DNA of 64,000 nucleotides from positions 17,061 through 81,060 of the forward strand of contig CAMDLH010000003.1 in the NCBI GenBank assembly GCA_945901405.1, in the 5' to 3' direction. The DNA comes from Bordetella parapertussis. GTDB taxonomy: Bacteria > Pseudomonadota > Gammaproteobacteria > Burkholderiales > SG8-41. Each line of letters starts with the position of its first letter. Position 1 is the stretch's first letter. Under the pieces are notes generated by a model. The model was given only the letters and a program-made list of their open reading frames with translations, was not told the origin of the DNA and did not search any database. The position numbers were made by a program, and so were the translations under genes. Below, one piece after another: positions 44,670 through 52,185 of this stretch.

Positions 44670-46988
44670 ATGCCCAGCGATCACGCGATTAACACTTCCT
44701 CGACCGGTGCCGCCAGCGCAGCGCGCAATCCGCTGCCGCCGAAGATCGCTGCGCTGCTGCGTGAATCCTGGTGGCTGGCGTTGCTGGGGCTGGCGCTCTA
44801 CCTGCTGCTGATACTCTATACGTATAACAAGGCCGACCCTGGCTGGTCGCACAGCGTGCGCGCGTCGTCGATTGCCAATGCAGGCGGCATTGCCGGTGCC
44901 TACCTCTCCGATCTGCTGCTGTATCTGTTTGGCGTCTCCGCGTATTGGTGGGTGGTGTTCTGCGCCGCGCTGGTGGGCTGGGGATTTCGCCGCATCGAAA
45001 ACATTCCCGAAGTAGACCGGCGCTCCTACGTGGTGATGGGTATCGGCTTCCTGGTCATCATCATCGCCAGCAGCGGGCTCGAGGCTTTGCGTTTGCATAG
45101 CCTGAAAGCGATGCTGCCGCTGGCCCCTGGCGGAGTAATCGGCTACATGGCGGGCGGCGGTTTCTCGAAGATGTTCGGCTTCACCGGCGGCACCTTGATA
45201 CTGCTGCTGATGTTCGCGGCGGGACTGAGTTTGTTCACCGGCTTGTCGTGGCTCGCCATCCTCGAAAAAATGGGCGCCTGGGCCGAGGCCGCGGTGCTTT
45301 TCGTCGCGAACAAATGGCAGGAGCGCCAGGATCGCCGCGTCGGCGAGCAGGCCGTGATCGAGCGCGAGGAAGTCGTCGAAGTCACTCGTAAGAAACTTGA
45401 AATCCATGAGCCGATATACATCGAGCCGCCGCCGGTCGAGATACCCAAGTCGCCGCGTGTCGAGCGCGAGAAACAAGCGCCGCTGTTTGAAAATCTGCCC
45501 GACACACTGCTGCCGCCGCTGCATCTGCTTGACGAGGCCAGCCGCAATCTTGAGACGCTCGCGCCCGAAACGCTCGAATTTACTTCGCGCCTGATCGAGA
45601 AAAAACTCGCCGACTTCGGTGTCGAGGTGCGGGTGGTGGCGGCGTATCCGGGGCCAGTGGTGACGCGTTACGAAATCGAACCGGCGGTGGGTGTGAAAGG
45701 CAGCCAGATCATCAACCTGGTGCGCGATCTTGCGCGCGCGTTGTCGGTGATCAGCATACGCGTGGTGGAGACGATTCCCGGCAAGAGCTGCATGGGGCTG
45801 GAGATTCCGAATCCCAAGCGCCAGATCGTGAAGCTCACCGAGATTCTGAGTTCGCAGGTGTACGCGGATATGGGTTCGCCGCTGACGCTGGTGCTGGGCA
45901 AGGACATCGCGGGCAACCCGGTGGTCGCCGATCTCGCGCGCATGCCGCATCTGCTGGTGGCGGGCACCACGGGTTCAGGCAAATCGGTTGCCATCAACGC
46001 GATGATTTTGTCGTTGCTCTACAAGGCGCCGCCGTCGCAAGTGCGTTTGCTGTTGATCGATCCGAAGATGCTTGAGCTTTCGGTGTACGAAGGCATTCCG
46101 CATCTGCTCGCGCCCGTGGTCACCGACATGCGCCAGGCCGCGCACGCGCTTAACTGGTGCGTGGGCGAGATGGAGCGGCGCTACAAGCTGATGTCGGCGA
46201 TGGGCGTGCGAAATCTCGCGGGCTACAACCAGAAAGTGCGTGACGCGGAGAAATCCAAATCGCCGCTGATGAATCCGTTTACCTCCACCGCCGAGGTTCC
46301 CGACCCGTTGCACGAGATGCCGCTGCTGGTGGTGGTGATCGACGAGTTGGCCGACTTGATGATGGTGGTGGGCAAGAAGGTCGAGGAGCTCATCGCGCGT
46401 ATCGCGCAGAAGGCGCGCGCCGCCGGCATCCATCTGGTGCTCGCCACGCAACGTCCGTCAGTGGATGTGATCACCGGCTTGATTAAAGCCAATATTCCGT
46501 CGCGGGTGGCGTTTCAGGTGGCGGCCAAGGTAGATTCGCGCACGATTCTCGATCAAATGGGCGCGGAGGCGCTGCTGGGGCAGGGCGACATGCTCTATTT
46601 GCCGCCCGGCACCGGCATGCCGCAGCGCGTGCACGGCGCCTTTGTGTCCGATCATGAAGTGCATAAAGTCGTTGATTATCTTAAGAATCTTGCCGAGCCG
46701 CAGTATCTGGAAGGCGTGCTCGATGGGCCTGAAGCCGAAGGCGGCGGCGAGGCAGGCGAGGGCGGCGGCGAACCCAGCGGCGAGGCAGATCCGCTCTACG
46801 ATCAGGCGGTGGCGATGGTCATCAAGACGCGCCGGCCGTCGATTTCACTGGTCCAGCGCCACCTGCGCATCGGCTACAATCGGGCCGCGAGGTTGATTGA
46901 GCAGATGGAGCGTTCCGGGCTGGTGTCGCCGATGCAATCCAACGGCAACCGCGAAGTTTTGGCGCCCGCTCCAGCCGAGGAACGGTAA
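44670..46988 (+). CDS. ftsK: DNA translocase FtsK
   Basis: The 772-residue division-site DNA pump has four to five N-terminal membrane helices (residues about 35-190), a charged linker, and the motor domain. Walker A is [18 protein letters not shown] and Walker B is [15 protein letters not shown]. The C-terminal gamma winged helix, which reads KOPS sites, is seen in [30 protein letters not shown] (landmark). The linker is short, as is normal for betaproteobacteria. DUF4124, lolA and rarA genes follow in the usual order. Confidence 0.95.
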   Translation: MPSDHAINTSSTGAASAARNPLPPKIAALLRESWWLALLGLALYLLLILYTYNKADPGWSHSVRASSIANAGGIAGAYLSDLLLYLFGVSAYWWVVFCAALVGWGFRRIENIPEVDRRSYVVMGIGFLVIIIASSGLEALRLHSLKAMLPLAPGGVIGYMAGGGFSKMFGFTGGTLILLLMFAAGLSLFTGLSWLAILEKMGAWAEAAVLFVANKWQERQDRRVGEQAVIEREEVVEVTRKKLEIHEPIYIEPPPVEIPKSPRVEREKQAPLFENLPDTLLPPLHLLDEASRNLETLAPETLEFTSRLIEKKLADFGVEVRVVAAYPGPVVTRYEIEPAVGVKGSQIINLVRDLARALSVISIRVVETIPGKSCMGLEIPNPKRQIVKLTEILSSQVYADMGSPLTLVLGKDIAGNPVVADLARMPHLLVAGTTGSGKSVAINAMILSLLYKAPPSQVRLLLIDPKMLELSVYEGIPHLLAPVVTDMRQAAHALNWCVGEMERRYKLMSAMGVRNLAGYNQKVRDAEKSKSPLMNPFTSTAEVPDPLHEMPLLVVVIDELADLMMVVGKKVEELIARIAQKARAAGIHLVLATQRPSVDVITGLIKANIPSRVAFQVAAKVDSRTILDQMGAEALLGQGDMLYLPPGTGMPQRVHGAFVSDHEVHKVVDYLKNLAEPQYLEGVLDGPEAEGGGEAGEGGGEPSGEADPLYDQAVAMVIKTRRPSISLVQRHLRIGYNRAARLIEQMERSGLVSPMQSNGNREVLAPAPAEER

Positions 46989-47032
46989 GCCTCGCTTGCT
47001 GTCCAAGCGGTTCTTGCCGGCGAGGTGCTTTC

Positions 47033-47545
47033 ATGAAACGAATCATTGTGGTGTTTTTGTGTCTGGCCGCGGCGCATGCCGCCGCCGAGGATATCTATCG
47101 CTGGACCGATGAACGTGGGGTCATACACTATGGCGAAAAACCGCCCGCGAACAAGCCTGCGACATTGATCAACACGCGCCCGGCGGCGGGTTCGGTCGAT
47201 GCCGATGGCAAGCCCATACACGTCGTAAAAAGCCCGCAAGCGCCCATGCCCGCGCAACAGCCGCAACCGGTGTTCGTGCCGGTGCCCGTGCCGCAGCCGG
47301 CTGTGCAGGAGCCACCGGTGCGCGGCATGGATTTTTCGACATACACCCGGCTGCAACGCGGCATGTCCGAAGGTGAACTGTTGTTGCGCGCCGGCAAGCC
47401 CGATCAGGAAAATGTGGAAAACGCGCGGCGCATTGTCATCAAATCGATGTACTACTATCCGACGATCAACAATCCCTTCATCACGGTCGTGACGCTGCGT
47501 GGCGGCCGTATTTCTGATATCGAACGAACCCGGAAAACTTTCTAA
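47033..47545 (+). CDS. DUF4124-domain periplasmic protein
   Basis: A small 170-residue protein. A signal peptide (VVFLCLAAAHAAAE) leads into the DUF4124 motif DIYRWTDERGVIHYGEKPP, which is common in gamma- and betaproteobacterial cell-envelope proteins. A proline/glutamine-rich linker (about 60-95) joins a C-terminal part with STYTRLQRGMSEGELLLRAGKPD, which resembles the SmpA/OmlA-type turn. The function is unknown. Its stop TAA at 47543-47545 is followed at once by the lolA ATG. Confidence 0.8.
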   Translation: MKRIIVVFLCLAAAHAAAEDIYRWTDERGVIHYGEKPPANKPATLINTRPAAGSVDADGKPIHVVKSPQAPMPAQQPQPVFVPVPVPQPAVQEPPVRGMDFSTYTRLQRGMSEGELLLRAGKPDQENVENARRIVIKSMYYYPTINNPFITVVTLRGGRISDIERTRKTF

Positions 47546-48163
47546 ATGCGTTTTATCACACGTTGTTTGCTAGCGGCCGCGCTGTGCGCGCCCGCGTTTG
47601 CGTTCTCTGCCTCCACCGAGGCGTTGAAGGCTTTTCTCACGCAGACCAACACCGCGAAGGGCCGCTTCGCGCAGATGGTGCTCGACAAGAACATGAAGTT
47701 GTTGCAGCAGTCGACCGGCACCATGCAGTTCGCGCGCCCCGGTAAATTCCGCTGGGAATACAACAAGCCGTATGAGCAAACCATCGTCGGCGACGGCGCG
47801 AAACTGTGGATCTACGACAAGGATCTGAATCAGGTGACGGTGCGCAATCTCGACCGCGCGCTGGGTGCCAGCCCGGCGGCGCTGCTCGCGGGCAGCAACG
47901 AGATCGACAAGAGCTACACCCTGAACAGCATCGGCAATCAGGAAGGCCTCGATTGGCTTGAGGCGATTCCGAAATCCAAAGACTCCACGTTCGAGCGCAT
48001 CCGGCTGGGTTTCAGCAAGGACGGCCTCTCGGCGATGGAGTTGCGCGACCAGTTCGGCCAGTTCACCGTGATCAAGTTCGCCGACATCGAGCGCAACCCG
48101 AAGCTCACCAATGAGTCGTTCACGTTCACGCCGCCCAAGGGCGCGGACGTTATCACCGAATAA
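47546..48163 (+). CDS. lolA: outer-membrane lipoprotein carrier protein LolA
   Basis: The 205-residue LolA carries lipoproteins through the periplasm from the LolCDE ABC system to LolB. It has a signal peptide (LLAAALCAPAFAFSAS), then LKAFLTQTNTAKGRFAQMVLD and RPGKFRWEYNKPYEQTIVGDGAKLWIYDKDLNQV, the beta-sheet core with the usual conserved aromatic and arginine residues. The ftsK-(x)-lolA-rarA neighbourhood supports the name. There is no gap from the DUF4124 stop, so expression is coupled. Confidence 0.93.
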   Translation: MRFITRCLLAAALCAPAFAFSASTEALKAFLTQTNTAKGRFAQMVLDKNMKLLQQSTGTMQFARPGKFRWEYNKPYEQTIVGDGAKLWIYDKDLNQVTVRNLDRALGASPAALLAGSNEIDKSYTLNSIGNQEGLDWLEAIPKSKDSTFERIRLGFSKDGLSAMELRDQFGQFTVIKFADIERNPKLTNESFTFTPPKGADVITE

Positions 48164-48166
48164 ACG

Positions 48167-49474
48167 ATGAATGATCTGTTCGGCAAGCGCGAACCACGCG
48201 CGCCGCTTGCCGAACAACTGCGCCCGCGCACGCTCGATGAAGTCGTAGGGCAATTTCACCTGCTCGGCGCGGGCAAGCCGTTAAGACTTGCGTTCGAATC
48301 CGGCAAGCCGCACTCGATGATTTTGTGGGGGCCGCCGGGCGTGGGCAAAACGACACTCGCGCGACTGATGGCGCAGGCGTTCGACGCGGAGTTCATCGCG
48401 ATCAGCGCGGTGTTCTCCGGTGTCAAGGAAATCCGCGAAGCCGTCACGCGCGCCGAACTCATGTTGCAGCAAAGCGGCCGCCACACGATTTTGTTTGTCG
48501 ATGAAGTGCACCGCTTCAACAAGTCGCAGCAGGATGCTTTTTTGCCGTATGTCGAACGCGGGCTGGTCACCTTCATTGGCGCGACAACGGAGAACCCTTC
48601 GTTTGAGTTGAACAACGCCTTGCTGTCGCGTGCGGCGGTGTACGTGCTGCAACCCTTGAGTGAAACAGAGTTGCAGGAATTGATTACACGGGTATTAAGT
48701 AAGACATTGTTTATTAAGGATATTTCAAATGATGCCAAAACGCGCATCATAGGCTACGCCGACGGCGATGCGCGCCGCTTGCTGAATCTATTGGAGCAAC
48801 TTACCACCGCCGCCGAGGAAGCCAAGCTCGCAACCATAGACGAAGCGTTCGTCAAGGCGACGCTGACGCAAAGCCTGCGCCGCTTCGACAAGGGCGGCGA
48901 CCAGTTCTACGATCAGATTTCCGCGCTGCATAAAAGCGTGCGCGGCTCGTCGCCCGACGCCGCGCTCTACTGGATGGTGCGCATGTTAGACGGCGGCGCG
49001 GATCCGTTGTATCTCGGACGGCGCATCGTGCGCATGGCGAGCGAGGACATCGGCCTCGCCGACCCGCGCGCGCTACGCATGGCGCTCGATGCGTGCGAAA
49101 CCTACGAGCGATTAGGTTCGCCCGAGGGCGAACTTGCGCTGGCCGAAGTGGTGATCTATCTCGCGGTCGCGCCCAAGAGTAATGCCGCTTACACCGCTTA
49201 CACCGCGGCGCGCGCCTTGGTGCGCGAAGATAAATCGTGGCCCGTACCCGAACACCTGCGCAACGCGCCGACCAGGTTAATGAAGGACTTGGGATATGGC
49301 GCGAACTACCGTTACGCGCATGACGAGGCGGGCGCTTATGCCGCCGGAGAAAGTTATTTCCCCGACGGCATGACGCCGCCGAAGTTATACGAGCCAACGG
49401 AGTTTGGGCTGGAAGCGAAAATACGCGAGAAGCTTGAGTATTTGCGCTCGCTGGATCGGAAGGCTCGGAAGTAA
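48167..49474 (+). CDS. rarA: replication-associated recombination protein A (RarA/MgsA)
   Basis: The AAA+ protein has 435 residues and acts at stalled forks and with SSB. N-terminal PLAEQLRPRTLDEVVGQ, Walker A GPPGVGKTTLARLMA, Walker B TILFVDEVHRFNKSQQDAFLP and sensor LVTFIGATTENPSFEL are all present. The region around residues 176-189 (from FIKDISNDAK) comes from an AT-rich repeat; the conserved GYADGDARRLLNLLEQ follows directly and is intact. The gene begins 4 bases after lolA. Confidence 0.93.
   Translation: MNDLFGKREPRAPLAEQLRPRTLDEVVGQFHLLGAGKPLRLAFESGKPHSMILWGPPGVGKTTLARLMAQAFDAEFIAISAVFSGVKEIREAVTRAELMLQQSGRHTILFVDEVHRFNKSQQDAFLPYVERGLVTFIGATTENPSFELNNALLSRAAVYVLQPLSETELQELITRVLSKTLFIKDISNDAKTRIIGYADGDARRLLNLLEQLTTAAEEAKLATIDEAFVKATLTQSLRRFDKGGDQFYDQISALHKSVRGSSPDAALYWMVRMLDGGADPLYLGRRIVRMASEDIGLADPRALRMALDACETYERLGSPEGELALAEVVIYLAVAPKSNAAYTAYTAARALVREDKSWPVPEHLRNAPTRLMKDLGYGANYRYAHDEAGAYAAGESYFPDGMTPPKLYEPTEFGLEAKIREKLEYLRSLDRKARK
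48693..48730 (+). repeat. AT-rich dispersed repeat-like copy k (inside rarA)
   Basis: ATTAAGTAAGACATTGTTTA with a following GGATATTTCAA tail: the family words TAAGTAA, ATTGTTT and GATATTT occur in order with a small insertion. It keeps the rarA frame and lies just before the conserved GYADGDARR block. Confidence 0.45.
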
Positions 49475-49483
49475 TAGTAGGCT

Positions 49484-49566
49484 GTAGGTTGGGGTGACGA
49501 AGGAACCCCAACGATGGCGGCGCATCACACGCGAATGTTGGGGTTCGCAAGCTCACCCCAACCTAC
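49484..49566. repeat. GTAGGTTGGGGTGA inverted-repeat element
   Basis: A perfect 14-base outer inverted repeat (49484-49497 and 49553-49566) encloses a second pair, AACCCCAAC / GTTGGGGTT (49504-49512 and 49537-49545). It fills the convergent gap between rarA and the toxin gene. It is of the kind seen in many proteobacterial genomes. Confidence 0.65.
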
Positions 49567-49587
49567 GAGTACTAACGTGCGCGCCGT

Positions 49588-50001
49588 TCAGTTCGCCGTG
49601 GCCGAAAACGGATTGAACAGGCTGACGCCAAATTGTTCGAAATCGCTGGTGTTGCGCGTGACCACCGTCAGCTTGTGAATTGCCGCCGTTGCCGCGATCA
49701 TCGCATCCTCGTACAACGCGTCCTGCTTGCGATGCATGAGGCGCGCCCATATGCGAAACATCGGCGCGTCCATTGGTAGCACGTTATAGGAGCCTGCCAG
49801 CAGATCAGCCCATGCTTCGATTTCGGCTGCCTTTGCTGGATCGTGTTCGCGCGTCAATTCGATGCCGGCCTGAATTTCTCCGAGTGTAACCGCTGAAATA
49901 TGTAGATCGGATTCGGCGGCGGATTTTACCCACGCGACGACCGCGCCGTGCGGTTTGGGCTTGCGCAGTTCGGATACGACATTGGTGTCGAGCAAGTACA
50001 C
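49588..50001 (-). CDS. vapC: PIN-domain toxin, VapC type (second)
   Basis: A PIN-domain ribonuclease of 137 residues from the GTG at 50001, just before YLLDTNVVSELRKPKPHGAVV (first acidic motif). The second acidic motif is SAVTLGEIQAGIEL and the third is DALYEDAMIAATAAIHKLTVVTRNTSDF. This is the FitB/VapC-type order. The antitoxin gene lies 14 bases upstream on the same strand. The start is uncertain because no Shine-Dalgarno is seen; coupling to the antitoxin stop could replace it. Confidence 0.85.
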   Translation of the reverse strand: MYLLDTNVVSELRKPKPHGAVVAWVKSAAESDLHISAVTLGEIQAGIELTREHDPAKAAEIEAWADLLAGSYNVLPMDAPMFRIWARLMHRKQDALYEDAMIAATAAIHKLTVVTRNTSDFEQFGVSLFNPFSATAN

Positions 50002-50015
50002 GTAGCGCGGTTGAC

Positions 50016-50273
50016 TTATGCCAGCGCGGATACTTTGCGTCTGCGCGCACTTCCGCGCGGCGGCGTCAGTGAATCCGTGCGCGCGGCGTCTGACAACAAG
50101 AGTTCCTTGATGGATGGGCGCGCGACGGACTTGAGCCGCCGCCATTCCTCCACCGGGATCAGCACTGCGGTCTGCGTGCCACGCTTGGTCACGATTTGCG
50201 GGCCATCGGCAATGCACGCTTCGAGCAATTCGCTAAAGCGCGCCTTTGCGTCTTGTACAGGCCATGTTTTCAT
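50016..50273 (-). CDS. Phd/YefM-type antitoxin (second)
   Basis: An 85-residue antitoxin with WPVQDAKARFSELLEACIADG and PQIVTKRGTQTAVLIPVEEW (Phd/YefM fold, quoted in pieces), then a basic C-terminal tail ending RRRKVSALA. It is the first gene of the second toxin-antitoxin pair. A perfect 18-base palindrome lies 15 bases upstream of the start codon and is the likely autoregulatory operator. Confidence 0.85.
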   Translation of the reverse strand: MKTWPVQDAKARFSELLEACIADGPQIVTKRGTQTAVLIPVEEWRRLKSVARPSIKELLLSDAARTDSLTPPRGSARRRKVSALA

Positions 50274-50287
50274 GGGGTACCGATTAA

Positions 50288-50305
50288 ACTAGTCATATGA
50301 CTAGT
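50288..50305. promoter_or_regulatory. palindromic operator of the second toxin-antitoxin operon
   Basis: ACTAGTCATATGACTAGT is a perfect 18-base palindrome 15 bases upstream of the antitoxin start. Position and symmetry fit self-repression by a Phd-type antitoxin. Confidence 0.65.
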
Positions 50306-50349
50306 CTACTAAATGTTACACAACGGCGCAACCGTGGTGGAGGTATATA

Positions 50350-50382
50350 TTAAGTAATTGATAAATAAAGAAAATATTAAAT
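50350..50382 (+). repeat. AT-rich dispersed repeat, copy h (degenerate)
   Basis: The first half matches (TTAAGTAATTG), but the second half (ATAAATAAAG and AAAATATTAAA) has drifted. It sits between the toxin-antitoxin operator and the SDR gene stop. Confidence 0.45.
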
Positions 50383-50393
50383 CCGTGTGGTGA

Positions 50394-51185
50394 TCACAAC
50401 CCCAATCCTCCGTCCAGCACCAGCGTCTGCCCCGTCATATAGTCCGAAGCGCCGGACGCCAGGTAGAGCGCCAGCAGCCCCACCTCGCGCAGCCTGCCGT
50501 GCCGCGCCAGCGGCACGTTTTTCTGCGCGCGGTCGGTGATCTGCTTGAAGCGCTCCGGCCCGGCGGTGACGATGTCGGGAAACTGGCCGGGGCCGATGGC
50601 GTTGACATGCACGTTATACGGCGCCCATTCGAGCGCCTGCGCGCGTGTGAAGCCGGCGAGCGCTGTCTTTGCGGTGGTGTAGAGCACCATTTCGCCGCCG
50701 CGCGTCTTGGCGGTCCACGCCGCGATGTTGATGACCTTGCCGGATTTTCGCGCCAGCATATGCGGGCCGACCGCGCGCGTGCACAGCAGCGCCTCGGTAA
50801 GGTTGATGTCCATCACGAAACGCATGTCCTCGTCGGAAGCGCCCACGCTGCCTTCCTTGCCCGGCAGCGCCACCAGCGGATTGCGGATGGCATCCCCCAG
50901 CGCATTGACCAGCACGTCGATGCGGCCGAATTTGGCGTGCACTTCATCGACGGCGCGTTTTACGCTGTCCGCCTTGGTAACGTCCGCGACAATGGGCTCG
51001 ACCCGCCGCCCGGAGGCTTTCGCAATCTCGGCGCACGTGCCGTTGAGATAATTTGGTGTCAGCGCATTCAGCGCGATATCAGCACCCGCTTCGGCGAGCA
51101 CTTCGGCGATTCCTCGGCCGATGCCGCGCGCGGCGCCGGTGATGAAGACTACTTTTCCCGTGACATCGTATTCTTTTGGCATCAT
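50394..51185 (-). CDS. short-chain dehydrogenase/reductase family protein lacking the catalytic serine
   Basis: A 263-residue Rossmann-fold protein of the classical SDR layout: VFITGAARGIGRGIAEV (cofactor glycines), VLVNALGDAIRNP in place of NNAG, and YTTAKTALAGF with the YxxxK pair. Thirteen residues before that Tyr, where the catalytic Ser normally lies, is Ala (INIAAWTAKTR). The C-terminus is SDYMTGQTLVLDGGLGL, typical of the family. AGGAGA precedes the ATG. It is separated by about 100 bases from the unknown gene upstream. Activity is uncertain because of the missing serine. Confidence 0.85.
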   Translation of the reverse strand: MMPKEYDVTGKVVFITGAARGIGRGIAEVLAEAGADIALNALTPNYLNGTCAEIAKASGRRVEPIVADVTKADSVKRAVDEVHAKFGRIDVLVNALGDAIRNPLVALPGKEGSVGASDEDMRFVMDINLTEALLCTRAVGPHMLARKSGKVINIAAWTAKTRGGEMVLYTTAKTALAGFTRAQALEWAPYNVHVNAIGPGQFPDIVTAGPERFKQITDRAQKNVPLARHGRLREVGLLALYLASGASDYMTGQTLVLDGGLGL

Positions 51186-51283
51186 GACGGCATCTCCTGT
51201 CTATGTTGATTGGGCGGCGAACAATCTTATCCGAATTTCAATAACCGGGAGCGCCGGGCAATGGCGCGCCGATACGAACTTTC

Positions 51284-52150
51284 TCACCGCGACGCGATGT
51301 AGATGCCATAAAGCCCGGCGTGCAGGTCGCGAAACGTCTTGCGCCGCGCCACGATATCTGCGTGGCGTCCCTGCTTTTCGAGGGCCAGCAGTTCCGCGAT
51401 TAGGCGCGCAGTGCGCTCCGGGGCCTTGCCGTTGCAGGTTTGCGTCTCGCGCAACACAGTCGCCATTGCAGGAGCCGTGACCAGCAGCCACGCTGGAAAC
51501 CACGCGTGGCCTGGTGCAGGTTCGTCGTCGAACGCGCCATCGAAGACGCGCAGCAGTTTGTGCAACGGCGGCGACTTGAGGCGATGCGCCAACGCGTTGA
51601 ATGTATCGGCGTCGATCCATGCAAGCTCCATCAACAAATGCCATGCGCGCTCCAGTCCCCCGCGGTGGAAGTTCACTTCCGCCATCCATGCGAGCGGCGC
51701 CGGAATGCGCCGCCACGACGGTATGCCGGCGATGGCAGACTCAGCGGCAGCCCAGTCGCCGCTTTGCAGCAATGGAAACGCTGCGTGCGTATTGGGCAGG
51801 CCGGCGTTGAACGGCAACCCCGTGGCGGCTTCGGCCATTGATCGCCAGAGCGGCGCGAGCCACATGCCCGATTCTCTTTCGCCGAAAATGCGGTTTGCCG
51901 CCGGCGTAACCACGGCTTCCAGGAATTGCAGTTTCTCCGCGGCATCGCCGTGATCAGCACTTCGTTGCACGGGTGCGGCCAGGACATTCAGCAGCGTGGT
52001 GAGCGGCGCGAGATTTTCGTGCAAGGGGTATTCCGGCTCAAGCACCGCAAATGCCTTCTTGCCCGCGACCGGGTCCCGCATACGCAATGCGGCAATAACG
52101 TCGTTCTGCAGCATGATGTCGCGGCTGTGCGTGAATAGATCGAGTTGCAT
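51284..52150 (-). CDS. uncharacterised protein following cbbO-like gene
   Basis: I do not recognise this 288-residue protein as a characterised family. It begins MQLDLFTHSRDIMLQNDVIAA, with an amphipathic, alpha-helical character throughout, Trp-rich segments (SWRRIPAPLAWM, HLLMELAWIDADTF) and no signal or membrane segment. The arrangement of helices looks like a TPR-type or other helical-repeat scaffold, which is only an impression. It lies 35 bases after the CbbO-like gene on the same strand, so it probably works with the CbbQ/CbbO-like pair. Confidence 0.55.
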   Translation of the reverse strand: MQLDLFTHSRDIMLQNDVIAALRMRDPVAGKKAFAVLEPEYPLHENLAPLTTLLNVLAAPVQRSADHGDAAEKLQFLEAVVTPAANRIFGERESGMWLAPLWRSMAEAATGLPFNAGLPNTHAAFPLLQSGDWAAAESAIAGIPSWRRIPAPLAWMAEVNFHRGGLERAWHLLMELAWIDADTFNALAHRLKSPPLHKLLRVFDGAFDDEPAPGHAWFPAWLLVTAPAMATVLRETQTCNGKAPERTARLIAELLALEKQGRHADIVARRKTFRDLHAGLYGIYIASR

Positions 52151-52185
52151 GTTTGCGAGTTTTAAGCCGGTAAAACCGGGCCGTA

